64,000 nucleotides of DNA from Culex pipiens pallens (lineage: Eukaryota > Arthropoda > Insecta > Diptera > Culicidae), in assembly GCF_016801865.2 (NCBI RefSeq), contig NC_068937.1:111338994-111402993 (forward strand). The letters are read 5' to 3'. This document shows positions 33,269-45,283 of the stretch, in pieces. Position numbers and translations under genes: made by a program. Position 1 is the first letter of the stretch, and every line of letters begins with the position of its first letter. The notes below the pieces were generated by a model that saw only the letters and a list, made by a program, of their open reading frames with translations, searched no databases and was not told the origin of the DNA.

Positions 33269-33304
33269 ATGGATTCGCTGCGAAAGTGGTTGAACAAGCC
33301 AAAG
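33269..33304 (+). CDS. Lst2: LST2 homologue, coding exon 1 (12 codons)
   Basis: This exon reads MDSLRKWLNKPK and is followed by the donor GTTAGT. These residues are the conserved N-terminus of insect lateral signaling target protein 2 homologues, and they join in frame to ADDKSLLARFYHADRALTAV at 62855. The context CACGATGG is a reasonable start site. Exons 2 and 3 are listed at 62855-64000; the intron between is 29,550 bases. Confidence 0.93.
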
Positions 33305-34588
33305 GTTAGTACTACACAACGTCACTAGCAAATCTCTCATTACAAACTCCACAATCTGCGCCACTATCGCAAGTGAAAAAGTAAAATAAAATAGTGGTTT
33401 CGTAGGAAAGAAGAAAAAAAACATCACGGCCAAAACCAGTGCCCACGAGCACGAACAAAACTCGGCAGTAGTTGTGTGTGGAAGTAGTATTTATTGCACG
33501 TACAAACATCGTCGTCGTCGCCGCACACCAGCACACACAAAAAAAAATAAACCAAGAGGCCGCCAGTGATTGCGAAAGTTTTGCTTTTGCGCGAAGCAAA
33601 AACGTACCGAGAAGAAAACCTTCCGAGCGTACGCGGAAATCAAGGGTAAACAGGCAGCACTGGTTGGAAAGATGTGTGTTGTTGGCAGCGCTGTTGGTAA
33701 AAAGTTTGTTTTGGTTTCGGGAGAGGCAACATTCTTCTACTTTAAGGCTGATATGCAGATCGGAAAGAACGCAAAACTCCATACAAAAAAACGCCCAAGA
33801 AACGCTCAAGGAAAGGGAACAGAAACGGAAAGTGGCGTTTGACGTTTCTTGTTTGTAATATGTTTTGAACAAAAAATCAAAGAATTTGAATTTTACTTTT
33901 CGAATGCGACTGAAAGTTACAAATGTTTTAATAATTTTATATTCGTTGGAAAAAATAGAAAATCCCGGAGAATCTGAAAATGCAGAATCTTGAAATTAAA
34001 AGGACAGATTTAGTTTTTTGGTCGAAACGGAGTAAAAAATAGAAGTTGTGTTTATTGCTGTTGGCCCAAGTGTCGCCAACTATTGCTTGTAACAACCAGC
34101 AACCTTTGGATTGTGAGTTCACTGCACTGTCCGATTAATCCACCCTGGCGGGACCGAACTGAAATAAACCGGAGTGAAAATAAACTTGACAAAAATCATA
34201 CAAATATCTATTTTCTTACTGAAAAATTCCATAATAATCTGATATTTGACAATACAAATGATTCAAAAATAAAAATGCGAAAATATGGAAAAACAAAAAA
34301 TTTCTGAAATTTCAAAAAAACAAAAAAAAATACAAAGGAAATTCCAACCATTTTTTAAATCTTCATTTTTGAAATTAAAAAATAATAAAATTAAATTCGA
34401 AATTAAAGAATTTAAAAATATAAAAGCTCGAAAAATTAAAAAAATCGAAACCTGAAAAATTTTAGAAATTACAAGTAAAAATTTCAAAAGTTTAAAAAAT
34501 CTGAAGTATAGAAATTTGAAAACACATTTACGCAAAACCTGAAATTCTAACAATCAAAAACTAATTATTTTTTCAAAAAAAAATTAAG

Positions 34589-34990
34589 ATTTTAAGAATT
34601 TAAGAATTTAAGAATTTAAGAATTTAAGAATTTAAGAATTTAAGAATTTAAGAATTTAAGAATTTAAGAATTTAAGAATTTAAGAATTTAAGAATTTAAG
34701 AATTTAAGAATTTAAGAATTTAAGAATTTAAGAATTTAAGAATTTAAGAATTTAAGAATTTAAGAATTTAAGAATTTAAGAATTTAAGAATTTAAGAATT
34801 TAAGAATTTAAGAATTTAAGAATTTAAGAATTTAAGAATTTAAGAATTTAAGAATTTAAGAATTTAAGAATTTAAGAATTTAAGAATTTAAGAATTTAAG
34901 AATTTAAGAATTTAAGAATTTAAGAATTTAAGAATTTAAGAATTTAAGAATTTAAGAATTTAAGAATTTTTAGAATTTAAGAATTTGAGA
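34589..34990. repeat. octamer satellite (TTAAGAAT)n, about 47 copies
   Basis: It is a nearly perfect tandem array of TTAAGAAT (written on the plus strand as AATTTAAG). The same octamer, in the opposite orientation, forms the array at 40797-41585. It grades on the right into a degenerate TTTCCTAA-type array. Confidence 0.95.
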
Positions 34991-34994
34991 ACTC

Positions 34995-36270
34995 CTGATT
35001 TGCTAAATTCCTTATTTCTTAATTTCCTAATTACCAAATTACCAAATTTCCTAATTTCCTATCTTGTAAATTTCCTGATACCCTAATTTCCTAATTTATT
35101 AATTTCCTTATTTCCTAATAACCAGATTTCCTTATTACCAAATTTCCTAATTCCCTAATTTCCTAATTTTCTGATTTCCTAATTTCCTAATATCTTAATT
35201 TCCTAATATCCTAATTTCCAAATTTCCTAATTTCTAAATTGCCTAATTTCCAAATTTTCGAATTTCCCGACATCCTAATTTCCTACTTTCCAAATTTTAT
35301 AATTTCCTAAATTTCTAATTTCCTAATTACCAAATTTCGCAATTTCCTTACATCCTAATTTCCTAACTTTCTTATTTCTTTATTTTTTAATTATCAAAAT
35401 TCCTAATTACCTAGTTACCTTACTTCCTAATTTCATAATTTTCTGATTTTCTTGAGATATTAGCTCAATTTCTTAATTTTCTAATTTCCTTATTACCAAA
35501 TATCGCAATTTCCTTACATCCAAATTTCCTTACTTCCTTATTTCTTTATTTCTTAATTATCAAATTTCCTAACTACCTAATTTCCTTACTTCCTTATTTC
35601 ATTATTTTCTGATTTTCTTGAGATATTAGCTCAATTTCTTAATTTTCTAATTTCCAAAATTTCTCAATTTCCTTGCATCCAAATTTCCTAATTTCCTTAT
35701 TTCCTGATTTCCTTATTTATTTATTTCATTATTACATAATTTCCTAATTTCTTAACTTCCTAATATCCTAGCTTCCAAATTTCTTAATTTCCTAATTTCG
35801 TAATTTCTTAATTACCAAGTTTCCTAATAATTTCTTTATTTCCTAATTCCAAATTTAATTTCCAAATTTTCTAATTTCCTAAATTTCTAATTTCTTAGTT
35901 ACCAAATTTCCCAATTTCCTTACAACCTAATTTCCTAACTTCCTTATTTCTTTATTTCCTAATTATCAAATTTCCTAATTATCTAGTTTCCTTACTTCCT
36001 AATTTCATAATTTTCTGATTTTCTTGAGATATTAGCTCAATTTCTTAATTTTCTAATTTCCTAAATTTCTCAATTTCCTAACATCAAAATTTCCTAATTT
36101 CCTCATTTCCTAATTTCTTTATTTCATTATTACAGATTTTCCTAATTTCCTAATTTCTTAACTTCCTAATTTCCTAGCTTCCTAATTACCAAATTTCTAA
36201 ATTTCCTAGCTTCAAAATTTCTTAATTTCCTAATTTTCTAATTACCAAATTTCCTAACATCCTAATTTCT
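34995..36270. repeat. degenerate TTTCCTAA-type octamer array, 1.3 kb
   Basis: TTTCCTAA, TTACCAAA and similar words recur with 8-10 bp period for 1.28 kb, with a higher-order unit visible (the block from TTTTCTGATTTTCTTGAGATATTAGCTC-like text occurs at about 35440, 35620 and 36010). It is strongly strand-asymmetric: plus is rich in T and C, poor in G. Confidence 0.85.
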
Positions 36271-37099
36271 TTATTTCCTTATTTCATTGTTAAATAATAA
36301 ATAATTTCATAATTTTTTAAATTTAGTTTGTCTAGTTTAAGAATTTATTAATTTCAAATTTTCTGATTTTTTGAAGAAATTTAAAATTATTGATTTCTAT
36401 TTTTTTTATTATTAATAATTGTTGTTTAAAGTTTTTGAATAAACATTTTCAATCTATTTAATTTTATCTTTTGAATACGCACACCGTCAAACGCGCTCAT
36501 ACCGAACTGTCAACTTTTTTTGACCGCGTTCCTTCCGATCTGCATACCGTACTTTTCATTTGAGATTCCAAATAAGTGTCCGCGCGGTTTATTAGTTTGT
36601 GAATCATACTTGCATTATCAGCTGTTTACAGCACTTCCCATATTTGTCTGTAAATTCGCAAAATGTGCGACGCTGATTCACGGCCCGAGACGCGCGCTCT
36701 CTCTGGCGGCGTTTTCGCGCTCTAACCTAGATTAGTATGCGCTCACTCTTGGTCACTTTCCCCTGACGCATCCGACTCATCAACAGATGCGTTGCAGTTT
36801 TGATTATCTAAAAGTTTTCAAACTGTTTGGAAAATCTAATTCGCCCTGTAAGCTATAAGCGAGTAATCCCCACCGCGAAACACAGACGATGGTGCAGATT
36901 GCACCTCAATAGTCGACGTGGAGACTAGAGAGTGCTTATTTACACTGCAACAACAACAATCGCTTAGTGGGCTGATAAGGTGGGCTGAACAGCACCAACA
37001 ATGTTATCTCCTGTCCTAGATAAGAGAAATTAGAGTGCAGTTGTAGCAGCACAAGTCGCCAAATGACCTAGAATGTTTGAGTTTCCTTTGTGGTCATTT

Positions 37100-37525
37100 T
37101 AATGTTTAAAAAAAACCATATCAAAAATCAAACCATCCACATTAACGACCCCCGGGTCTTTTGTGGTCTCTATTGCAAGTTTCTGCTCGAACCTAGGAGT
37201 CCGAAGGCTTGAATGGGGAGAGCACCCAAACCTCTTTTACTCCAAGGAACCTTCCACCCCAGTGTTTGAACTGACGACCTTTGGATTGTGAGTCCAACCG
37301 CCGCCAGCGATTCCTCCGGAGCAGGCTTGGTTTGGTGTGTTGTTTGTACTTATGGCATGGAGACGACTCCTACACCTGGAATGACTTAACGGCCTAACAA
37401 CCAAGGCCGGGACCGACATTTTACTTCCTCATCCGATGGAAGGTTGCAGCAGATGGGAATCGAACCCAGAATCATCCGCTTACAAAGCGGACAGCGTAAC
37501 CATTCGGCCACGCACTGCCACCATA
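37100..37525 (-). mobile_element. tRNA-derived SINE
   Basis: Read on the minus strand, the head (37525 down to about 37445) has an A box TGGCCGAATGG and a perfect B box GGTTCGATTCC with an anticodon-like CCGCTTTGTAAGCGG hairpin, but the D and acceptor stems do not pair fully. A second tRNA-like piece follows (TTGGACTCACAATCCAAAGG ... AGTTCAAAC at about 37310-37262), so the element is composite. The tail runs into GGTTTTTT. This is a pol III retroposon, not a working tRNA gene. Confidence 0.75.
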
Positions 37526-37952
37526 TATTTCCTTGAAAATGCAAACGATATCGTAATCGCTGGACGGGGAGCGTTTCCCCGTCATAATGTACGCGAGCGT
37601 AGTTTTCCCGTCATCGAAAAATACCCCGAACACAAACACACTGCGGGAAGTCCACCAACGAAGCAAGTTCAACGAAACGATTCAGTGCAAGGTTCTTCTG
37701 CCTCTGGTGAGAGATAAAATGACAAAGCTCAGCTTAAATCAGCTGTAGCAGGAGCAGTATAGCTTAGCACAGCGAGCGAGTGATGTAAACAAAGAATCAA
37801 CTTGCAGTCGCGAGACACAACAAACGGACGGACGACGACACACAGGGCAGGATTTCGAAATATTGATTGTCGTGTGTGAGCGTGTTGTCACGATTTGTGA
37901 CAAAGTGACGACGACGGCGCAAGCAAATGAATTAAACGAAAAGGCGCGTTAG

Positions 37953-37968
37953 GTGTGTGTGTGTGTGT
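37953..37968. repeat. (GT)8 microsatellite
   Basis: A short dinucleotide run. Confidence 0.85.
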
Positions 37969-38357
37969 CGTGGGCAGATGTCCCTATTTTGAGTCTAGTT
38001 CTAATTTTCGATCCATGCTACAGAATTGCAAAAATGCTATTGAAGTAACAATTATTGTAGATAGTTAAAGCACATGAAAATATTCTTAAATTTGCAGCAC
38101 TTTCAATATTGCGATTCATGCTATATGTAATTTACGACTTTTTTTTACGTATTTGTTTCGCAAACATATTTTTAAAACGGTTGAAAGGATTGAATGTGTC
38201 CCATTTTAAGCAAAACATTGTAAATGAGACAATGTGGAGTCGTAATCAAGACCAGATGATATTACGAAAGTATTTTTAATCTGTTTCATTTGATTCTTTT
38301 TTTTAGATTGCACAAATTTATGAGTCTGATGGATTTTTAATACTTTAATATTATTAA

Positions 38358-39326
38358 TAGGGTTAGTGAATTTTCACGATTTCGCGGACAGCGTGAAATA
38401 CGTGAAATTTGGAAGATTTCCGTGAAGTCCCGTGAAATTTATCATTTTCTCAAATCAATCCTTTGAAATAACAATATCATAAACATTTCATCCACTGAGA
38501 CCTTTTTATGAAAAAAATATGTAATATTTTATTTCAGTTGAAAAGTGTTATATGAAACAATTGAAGAATTGTTAGCAGAACATACTTTAACATTAAATTG
38601 TTACAATATTTCCTGAGAAGTGAATGCTGCGAATACTTAAATAATGTTTACAAAAATCAGCCAAGGTAAAACACATATTTTTGGAATCATCAAGTTATCA
38701 CAAGGATAGTTTATAATTTTTTTTAAGAAAACAATTTGATATAACAACAATTTTAGGATAACAATTTGATACATTTTTTATTTGAAAGGAATATATTGAT
38801 TTTATTTTATTTCAAGCTTTATTTACTCAAGATTTTTTTTTTTTTATTTTAACACCTAAACTTCCAAGCTCGAGAAAAAGTAAGAATTTCCATATAAATT
38901 CCCCATTGAAATTCACAATTCATATTTTATCTGAGTCCTGTTTAATTTTCACAAAATTTGATTATTTGGGTGGTTTTTGTTTTTTTGTTCTGATATTGCA
39001 TAATATTTTGTAGATTTCGTTATAGATTGAATTATATTTGCCTATCGATTTTCAATTTTGAAAAGTCAGATGAAAACCACTTAATAATATTTTTACTGGG
39101 CCTATCCATAAACCACGTGGAAACATTTTTAGAAGCTTTTTTAAAAGTTTTTTGAAAAATAATATATGATGAAGCATAAAAAGTTGTTTCTGTAATTTCA
39201 ATCTGAGATATTCGGAGTTATTTAAGCAGTTTTCAATATCCGCGAAATTTCCGTGAAATTTGGTGTTTTGAAATTAAAGTCCCCGTGAAATTTGCCATTT
39301 TTGAGCGTGAAAAGTCACTAAGCCTA
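38358..39326. mobile_element. hAT-like element with TTTCACG-rich ends
   Basis: The ends TAGGGTTAGTGAATTTTCAC and inverted GTGAAAAGTCACTAAGCCTA match over 21 bp with two mismatches. Subterminal CCGTGAAATTT and AAATTTCACGG words recur on both sides. TAGGN termini fit hAT, but the flanking AT-rich sequence does not give a clean 8-bp duplication, so the superfamily is tentative. No coding sequence was seen. Confidence 0.65.
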
Positions 39327-40182
39327 TATTAATATTTTACCTTGAAATTTACACTCCGGTGGTTGGTCACTTCAGTAACAACTTTTCAAAAGGACGAAAC
39401 CCTGAGAAGTAAACAAACTGAGTTTTAATCAGAATCATGTAAAGCGAACAAAACTGTTTTAAAACACCCTCCAACATCTCAAAATTCCAAAATTACGTAG
39501 TTTTTCAAGCAAAAAACAAAAGGGCTAAATAGTAAATAGTAACATTAATCAAAACAAACCAAATTGAGTATCCGCCCTTATGTTTTCACCCAATCAAGAG
39601 GAGCGAATATAGTGTTTTCTGCAAGTTCCGACGTATATTTAAAAACGTTACTTAATCCACCCTTAGGTGGTTGGCGCCTTCCTCACATTTAAAGAGTGCT
39701 ATCCAAAATGCAAAAAGTGCGTAAATAAAAAAAAGTGCTTATAACTTTTGATAGATTGTCAGATCATAAATTTTTTGGACGCGTTAGAAAGGTCTTTTGA
39801 ATACCTATCCAACGATAGGTCGCATGAGAGATCCGGACAACGTTTTCATCAACATATCTGAGATCCGGCATCCAAAAAGCGTATAAATAACACTAAAGTG
39901 CTTATAACTTTTGATAGATTTGTCAGATCTTCAATGTCTTGGACGCATTGGAAAGGTCTTTCAAATACCTTTCTGAAAATGTATAGCATGATCGGGTTTT
40001 TTTTTTTACAAAAACCACCCTTTTTACAATCTTCCGGACTTTTGTTAAAATCATTTTTTTAGCATAACTTTTGAAGTACTTAACTAAACTGCATAATTTT
40101 TAATAGCGACTTATGGGACCCCAAGACGGATCGAATGACGCCAAAATGGAAAAATGGAAATCGGTGCAGCCAATGTCGAGAT

Positions 40183-42202
40183 CAGGGGCGCCGACTCTGG
40201 GGGGGCACGGTACTTTTTGCCCCCCTTAAAATTAGGCAGGGGGGGCAGCCCATACATTGTGCCCCCCCAGAAATTTTGGAAGAAAAATATTCTTATTTTA
40301 AATATTACAAAAAAATCACAGGAATAATTGAAAATAATATTTAAAACTGAATTGGAATTGGATAGAATTCTTGTAAGCAATCTGTAAAATAGTTCAAAAA
40401 CATTTGTTGTTTTCTAAATCGACAACGTTTCATCTATACTACTGCGCTCTCTTATGCTAACTAGGAAGGAAAACTAGCAAGCTTAGTATACAAGAGCAAA
40501 CTTACGCAAACTCTTGCCAAAACAATCATCAAGTTTTCAGACGCAACATTCTGCGATTTGCCATTGTAGATCAGGATTTAGCGAAAATGAACTGAAACAC
40601 TTTTCAAAATGGTCATTTGATGACAGCTTTATATTAAAAAAATGCTGATAAATTCGATATTTCTTTGAGTAATTTTAGGTAATTTTTTTTCTTGATTTCA
40701 TTTTTAAAAAATGCAAATTTTTGGTAGTATCAAATTGTCATAATGCTTTTTTTGATTTTATTAAAAACCGTATGTGTATCTTTTTGGTTATTCGTAAATT
40801 CTAAAATTCTTAAATGCTTAAATTCTTAAATTCTTAAATTCTTAAATTCTTAAATTCTTAAATTCTTAAATTCTTAAATTCTTAAATTCTTAAATTCTTA
40901 AATTCTTAAATTCTTAAATTCTTAAATTCTTAAATTCTTAAATTCTTAAATTCTTAAATTCTTAAATTCTTAAATTCTTAAATTCTTAAATTCTTAAATT
41001 CTTAAATTCTTAAATTCTTAAATTCTTAAATTCTTAAATTCTTAAATTCTTAAATTCTTAAATTCTTAAATTCTTAAATTCTTAAATTCTTAAATTCTTA
41101 AATTCTTAAATTCTTAAATTCTTAAATTCTTAAATTCTTAAATTCTTAAATTCTTAAATTCTTAAATTCTTAAATTCTTAAATTCTTAAATTCTTAAATT
41201 CTTAAATTCTTAAATTCTTAAATTCTTAAATTCTTAAATTCTTAAATTCTTAAATTCTTAAATTCTTAAATTCTTAAATTCTTAAATTCTTAAATTCTTA
41301 AATTCTTAAATTCTTAAATTCTTAAATTCTTAAATTCTTAAATTCTTAAATTCTTAAATTCTTAAATTCTTAAATTCTTAAATTCTTAAATTCTTAAATT
41401 CTTAAATTCTTAAATTCTTAAATTCTTAAATTCTTAAATTCTTAAATTCTTAAATTCTTAAATTCTTAAATTCTTAAATTCTTAAATTCTTAAATTCTTA
41501 AATTCTTAAATTCTTAAATTCTTAAATTCTTAAATTCTTAAATTCTTAAATTCTTAAATTGTTAAAGTCTTAAATTCTTAACAAATTAATTGATGTTAAA
41601 TTTTCGATTTTTTTGAACATTGATTGTAATTTCCAAATTTCTGATTTTTTAAATTTCTGAATTTCAACTTTTGATTTCTTAACATTTTTAAGCCATGAGT
41701 TTTTTTCAACCCTAGGGTTTTAAAAAAAAAATTAAAATTTTGGAATATTTATTTTTTTTCTGTTATTTTTTTCTAAATTGCAGATTTCAAAAAATGTTGT
41801 TTTTTTAATGTGTATTTTCCAATTTCTAAAGTTCAAATTTTTTGCTTTTTACTTTTGTTTTCATCTTTAGAATATTTGTGTTGTTGAATTTTAAATACCT
41901 GATCATTTTTATTATTGACTGTTACTTCTGAAAAATAAGTGAGAATATGCCAATTAGAAGGAATTCGCCTTCCAAACATATAAAAAATTACCCCAATAAA
42001 CATTCTCAATCACGTTTTAATAAATTATCTTTTTCAAGAAAAAAAATGGATTCCGGATGAAAAAACTCTTATCACATCGTAATATTCAAATTGGTAAAAT
42101 TCGTGATATACAATAAACTTAAACATCAAATCGCCACTCTCACCTAACGATTTCGGAAAAAAACCGAGCCCCCCCAACATTATGGACTAGTCGGCGCCTC
42201 TG
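40183..42202. mobile_element. non-autonomous hAT element, 2.02 kb, TSD GTCGAGAT
   Basis: It has termini CAGGGGCGCCGACT ... AGTCGGCGCCTCTG (13 of 14 match) and an exact 8-bp target duplication GTCGAGAT (40175-40182 and 42203-42210). CAGNG ends with an 8-bp duplication define hAT. Next to the ends are G and C runs (GGGGGG, CCCCCC). It has no transposase. About 40% of its length is an octamer satellite (40797-41585), so the satellite was either mobilised with the element or expanded inside it. Confidence 0.92.
40797..41585. repeat. octamer satellite (AATTCTTA)n, over 90 copies
   Basis: It is a nearly perfect tandem array of TAAATTCT, the reverse complement of the octamer at 34589-34990. It lies entirely within the hAT element 40183-42202. 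Confidence 0.95.
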
Positions 42203-42606
42203 GTCGAGATAATCGAGTGACAATTTTTTGATCAACATCCCACCACACACACACAGACATTTGCTCAGAATTTGATTCTGAGAAGATAGGTATACATGAA
42301 GGTGGGTCTAGGAGGTCTTATTGAGAAGTTCATTTTTCGAGTGATTTTATAGCCTTTCCTCAGTAACGTGAGGAAGGCAAAATACTAAATTTTCGTTTTA
42401 ATTTAGTGAATTTTAACCTGACAATCCTCAAAATTGATCAAAATGTATGCTTCTGATGTCTCTGACCACAATCCCACAACAAACACAGATTTGTATGATT
42501 CTAAATGTACATGACTTTTTAATTTCAATTTCCATAATTTACCGATTGCAGATTTAGGAGGAATGCCGTAAAAAATCATCGCCTCCGTAACCATTGAAGC
42601 TATGCA

Positions 42607-42829
42607 TACACAGAAAAAAAAATCATGGTAATATTACATCTGGGAAGGGGTACATCTTTTATGTCAGAAGAAAGGTGTAATTTTACTTCTGGAAATGTGT
42701 AATTTTACCACTTTTCTGGTGGAATGTCACTTTTTCAGTCTAAATTGAGGTAAAATTACATCATAAAAGAGGAAATATTCAACCTTCCAAAATTACAGCT
42801 TCCAAATTTACATTATTTTTTTCTGTGTA
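42607..42829. mobile_element. 223-bp MITE with TACACAGAAAAA ends
   Basis: The ends TACACAGAAAAAAAAATCAT and ATTTTTTTCTGTGTA are inverted repeats with TA termini. Interior GGTAATATTACATC and GTAAAATTACATC words are repeated. Ends resemble those of 18712-19773 and 20697-20883. Confidence 0.75.
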
Positions 42830-43392
42830 GATTGTGAAGGCAGTATGACGTCGCGGAATATCCTAGACGTCAGCTGTCTTGTCTCCCACTTCCGTCACTT
42901 CAATATAGACCACATCGTCAAACCAGCATGCTACCTACGGTGTATCCTAGCTCAACGAGTCCTGGCCTGATTCGGACTCCTGCTGAAGGATTTCTAGACC
43001 AATTTTTGTATTGCTGAGGTCGCAAATATCACTGTACTATCACCAAGATTATCACAGACTGTAACGTTTCACAATGATAAAATAGTTTTTCCATAAAAAC
43101 CCGAAAAATGAACAAAACACAAAAGGGCGAATCGGTTGTTTATTCTGGCTTTGTGGCGTAACCTGACGGGTGATACCTTTGTTTTGATTGGGTGGGTGGC
43201 GATCACGGTGGGTACCTGAATTAATTTCAAATTGCTCTCTATGATGAAATTATTGCAATTTTGTATAACGTTTTGACGAAATCGATGGTTTTCAACCATT
43301 TTGTGGAAATAGGAATTGATTGAAATTGCAAAATCTCGAATGTTGATTTTCCCGAAACGGCAGGATTTTCGCCCTTTTGAAATGTTGTTACT

Positions 43393-43595
43393 GACTTTTT
43401 CGTTTGACACTTTTTTAGTTTGGTCAAAGTCAAACTAAAAAGTGACGAACTGTCACTTTTAACACGGCGCTCACGCACACTATCAAAACAAACGTTTGGT
43501 AGTTTGCGTTGTATCCGTGTAAAAGGCGTGTCAAACTAAAAAGTGACCCCGTTCGTTTGACAACAGTTGGTGTCAAACCATCGGGGTTTGAGTGT
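43393..43595. mobile_element. TACACTCAA-ended MITE, copy 3 (left end missing)
   Basis: It matches copies 1 and 2; the right end reads CATCGGGGTTTGAGTGT, and the left begins TTTTTCGTTTGAC. It lacks the GTACCCCGTTGGTT segment present in the other two. Confidence 0.8.
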
Positions 43596-43997
43596 TTACA
43601 TTTTCGAGTCTAGAGTTTCATTTAAAAAGGTCTACAATTATAACAAAGATAAAAAATCCTAAAATATGTTTAAACATTAAAAAATGACATTTCAAAAAAG
43701 AGTCCACGTGGTTTATGGATGATCCCCATAAAATCTAGCTAAAATAGCCAACATTTGAAAACATACAGTTTTTTTTTGAATGACAGCATTTTCTCAGCAT
43801 ATAAATTAGTAAAATTTACTAATAATTAAGCTAGATTTACTATTTTTGGGACTGTAAAACTCAGGACTTTTTTTTAAAAGATTTTCGCCTAGAATAAATA
43901 GTAAGATTCACGATAAACCTCCTTTTTATTTCATAATTTATTTAATAAACCTCCTTTGCGTGTAACGAAGGAAAAGGGTTAGAAAATAACTTCCGGA

Positions 43998-44175
43998 ATG
44001 GGTAATTCTCCGCCAACTCTTACAGCAGTTGCCCCCCCCTTCGATTTGCGTGAACCTTTGTCCTAAGCGAGTAACTTTTGTCCCTGATCATGAATCCAAA
44101 GTCCGTTTTTTGATATCTCGTGACGGAGGTACGACCCCTTCCATTTTGGAACATGCGAAAAAACAGGTTTTTCAA
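43998..44175. repeat. dispersed repeat shared with 9868-10045
   Basis: Both copies run from GGGTAATTCTCCGCCAACTC through TTTGATATCT(C/T)GTGACGGAG to AACATGCGAAAAAA, with small indels. In the first copy this lies inside the CATAAACCACGT element; here it stands beside a tRNA-like sequence. Confidence 0.75.
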
Positions 44176-44203
44176 TAATCAAATAATAACTCGCTCTCTG
44201 TAG

Positions 44204-44276
44204 TCATGGCCTAGTGGTTAGCATTTTTGCTTACCAATCCAAAGGACGGGGGATCGAACCTCGCCTCAAGCGACTT
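44204..44276 (+). other. tRNA-like SINE head (not a functional tRNA)
   Basis: An A box is clear (TGGCCTAGTGGTTAGCA), and a B-box-like GGATCGAACCT lies 35 bases on, but the essential TTCGA is ATCGA and the stems do not close. This looks like the pol III promoter region of a tRNA-derived SINE whose body may extend to about 44470. Confidence 0.5.
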
Positions 44277-45283
44277 TAATTTTTCGTTCTTATTTATCAT
44301 TTCAAATTCTATATAGGGGGATGGCGTCGCTATTTTTAGACCACGTTTTCCACTTTTTCTCATCGAAACCGACTACTTTATCGACTTCACTTTGCTGGGC
44401 GAGATAGGACGCCGTCTATTTTTAGACGATGACTCAGCACTTTTCCACTCTTGCACTTAAAAAAAACAGATGGCAGCACGATGTAACGCCAAGTCCCTAT
44501 TCTTAACTTTCTCTTTAGGAGCTGCCACCGTAACCCGTCAGCCACGGCCGCTTCCTTTGACCACTTCTAGAAAAAAAATATATATGAATATATTACAGCT
44601 CAGAAAGAATTTTCAAGTCTGATACAAACTATACTTTCCCATAATTTCGCTGCCGGCCTGCGGGTCTTTGATTGGACCATGTTTTAAAACGTTACCAAAC
44701 CAATTGTAGCCTCAATAAACGTGCTAACCAAAAATGGTTTATTTTCCTTTAAATTTCAAACAATAAGTTAGCATTTGAACATGCTTGAATTGTATAAAAA
44801 CTGACTTTCGTGTCGTATCTGAAATGCTAGTTGCAAATCCTGAAAACAAGCCGAAATATCTCTTCATTTTCCGCAACAATGTTTCAATGAACGAAATCCA
44901 TTCCTTCGAAAATTTTCCAGCTCTCCACGGCTTGCACACTCTTAGCCTGTGTAGCTTATGTCATTTTGTTCGGTAAACAAATGATAAATTTGTTTTCTTT
45001 TGTGTGTATCGTACCCCATTAAAATAGCGCTTGCAAAACCTTGGCAATTCCTGGCAAACTCTCCAAACGAGTGTGTGCCACACTGCTATCGCGCCGGGCC
45101 AAGTTTTATAACACAACAGTAAAATCAACAATATTGCAAACACTTCACTTACTTAAGCTTGCAGTGTTTTGTTTGCGCTCGAAAGTGAGCTTCCGATAAC
45201 AACAAGCACGAGTTGGTTGTACAAACGTGTGTGCTAAAAGGGAAGGATTAGCTCTAGGACTGCCTCAAGCTTCCTTATTGCTA

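Larger units (their letters stand above)
39650..42378 (-). mobile_element. GCCTTCCTCAC-ended element, copy 2 (split by hAT)
   Basis: This is an inverted copy of the element at 4206-5315: starts ACTTAATCCACCCTTAGGTGG then GCCTTCCTCAC, ends CGTGAGGAAGGC. A 2.0 kb hAT element is inserted at 40183-42202. Removing that insertion and one target copy restores the continuous sequence TCGAGATAATCGAGTGACAA, matching GTCACTCGATTATCTCCGGA in copy 1. Confidence 0.8.

Noticed and set aside
34589..34990. Telomeric repeat array
   Set aside because: The octamer TTAAGAAT is not the insect TTAGG repeat, and the array lies in an intron between ordinary genes; the same octamer occurs inside a hAT element.
37445..37525. 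A tRNA gene with anticodon TGT on the minus strand
   Set aside because: The A and B boxes are good, but the D and acceptor stems do not pair and the sequence continues into a SINE body.
37436..37717. A 93-codon plus-strand frame (RWESNPESSAYKADSVTIRP)
   Set aside because: This peptide is the translation of the antisense strand of a tRNA-derived SINE head, not a protein.
39103..43730. A 4.6 kb outer transposon bounded by the CATAAACCACGTGG motifs at about 39108 and 43709
   Set aside because: The left motif lies inside the 38358-39326 hAT-like element, so pairing it with the right motif would cross another element; solitary ends are simpler.
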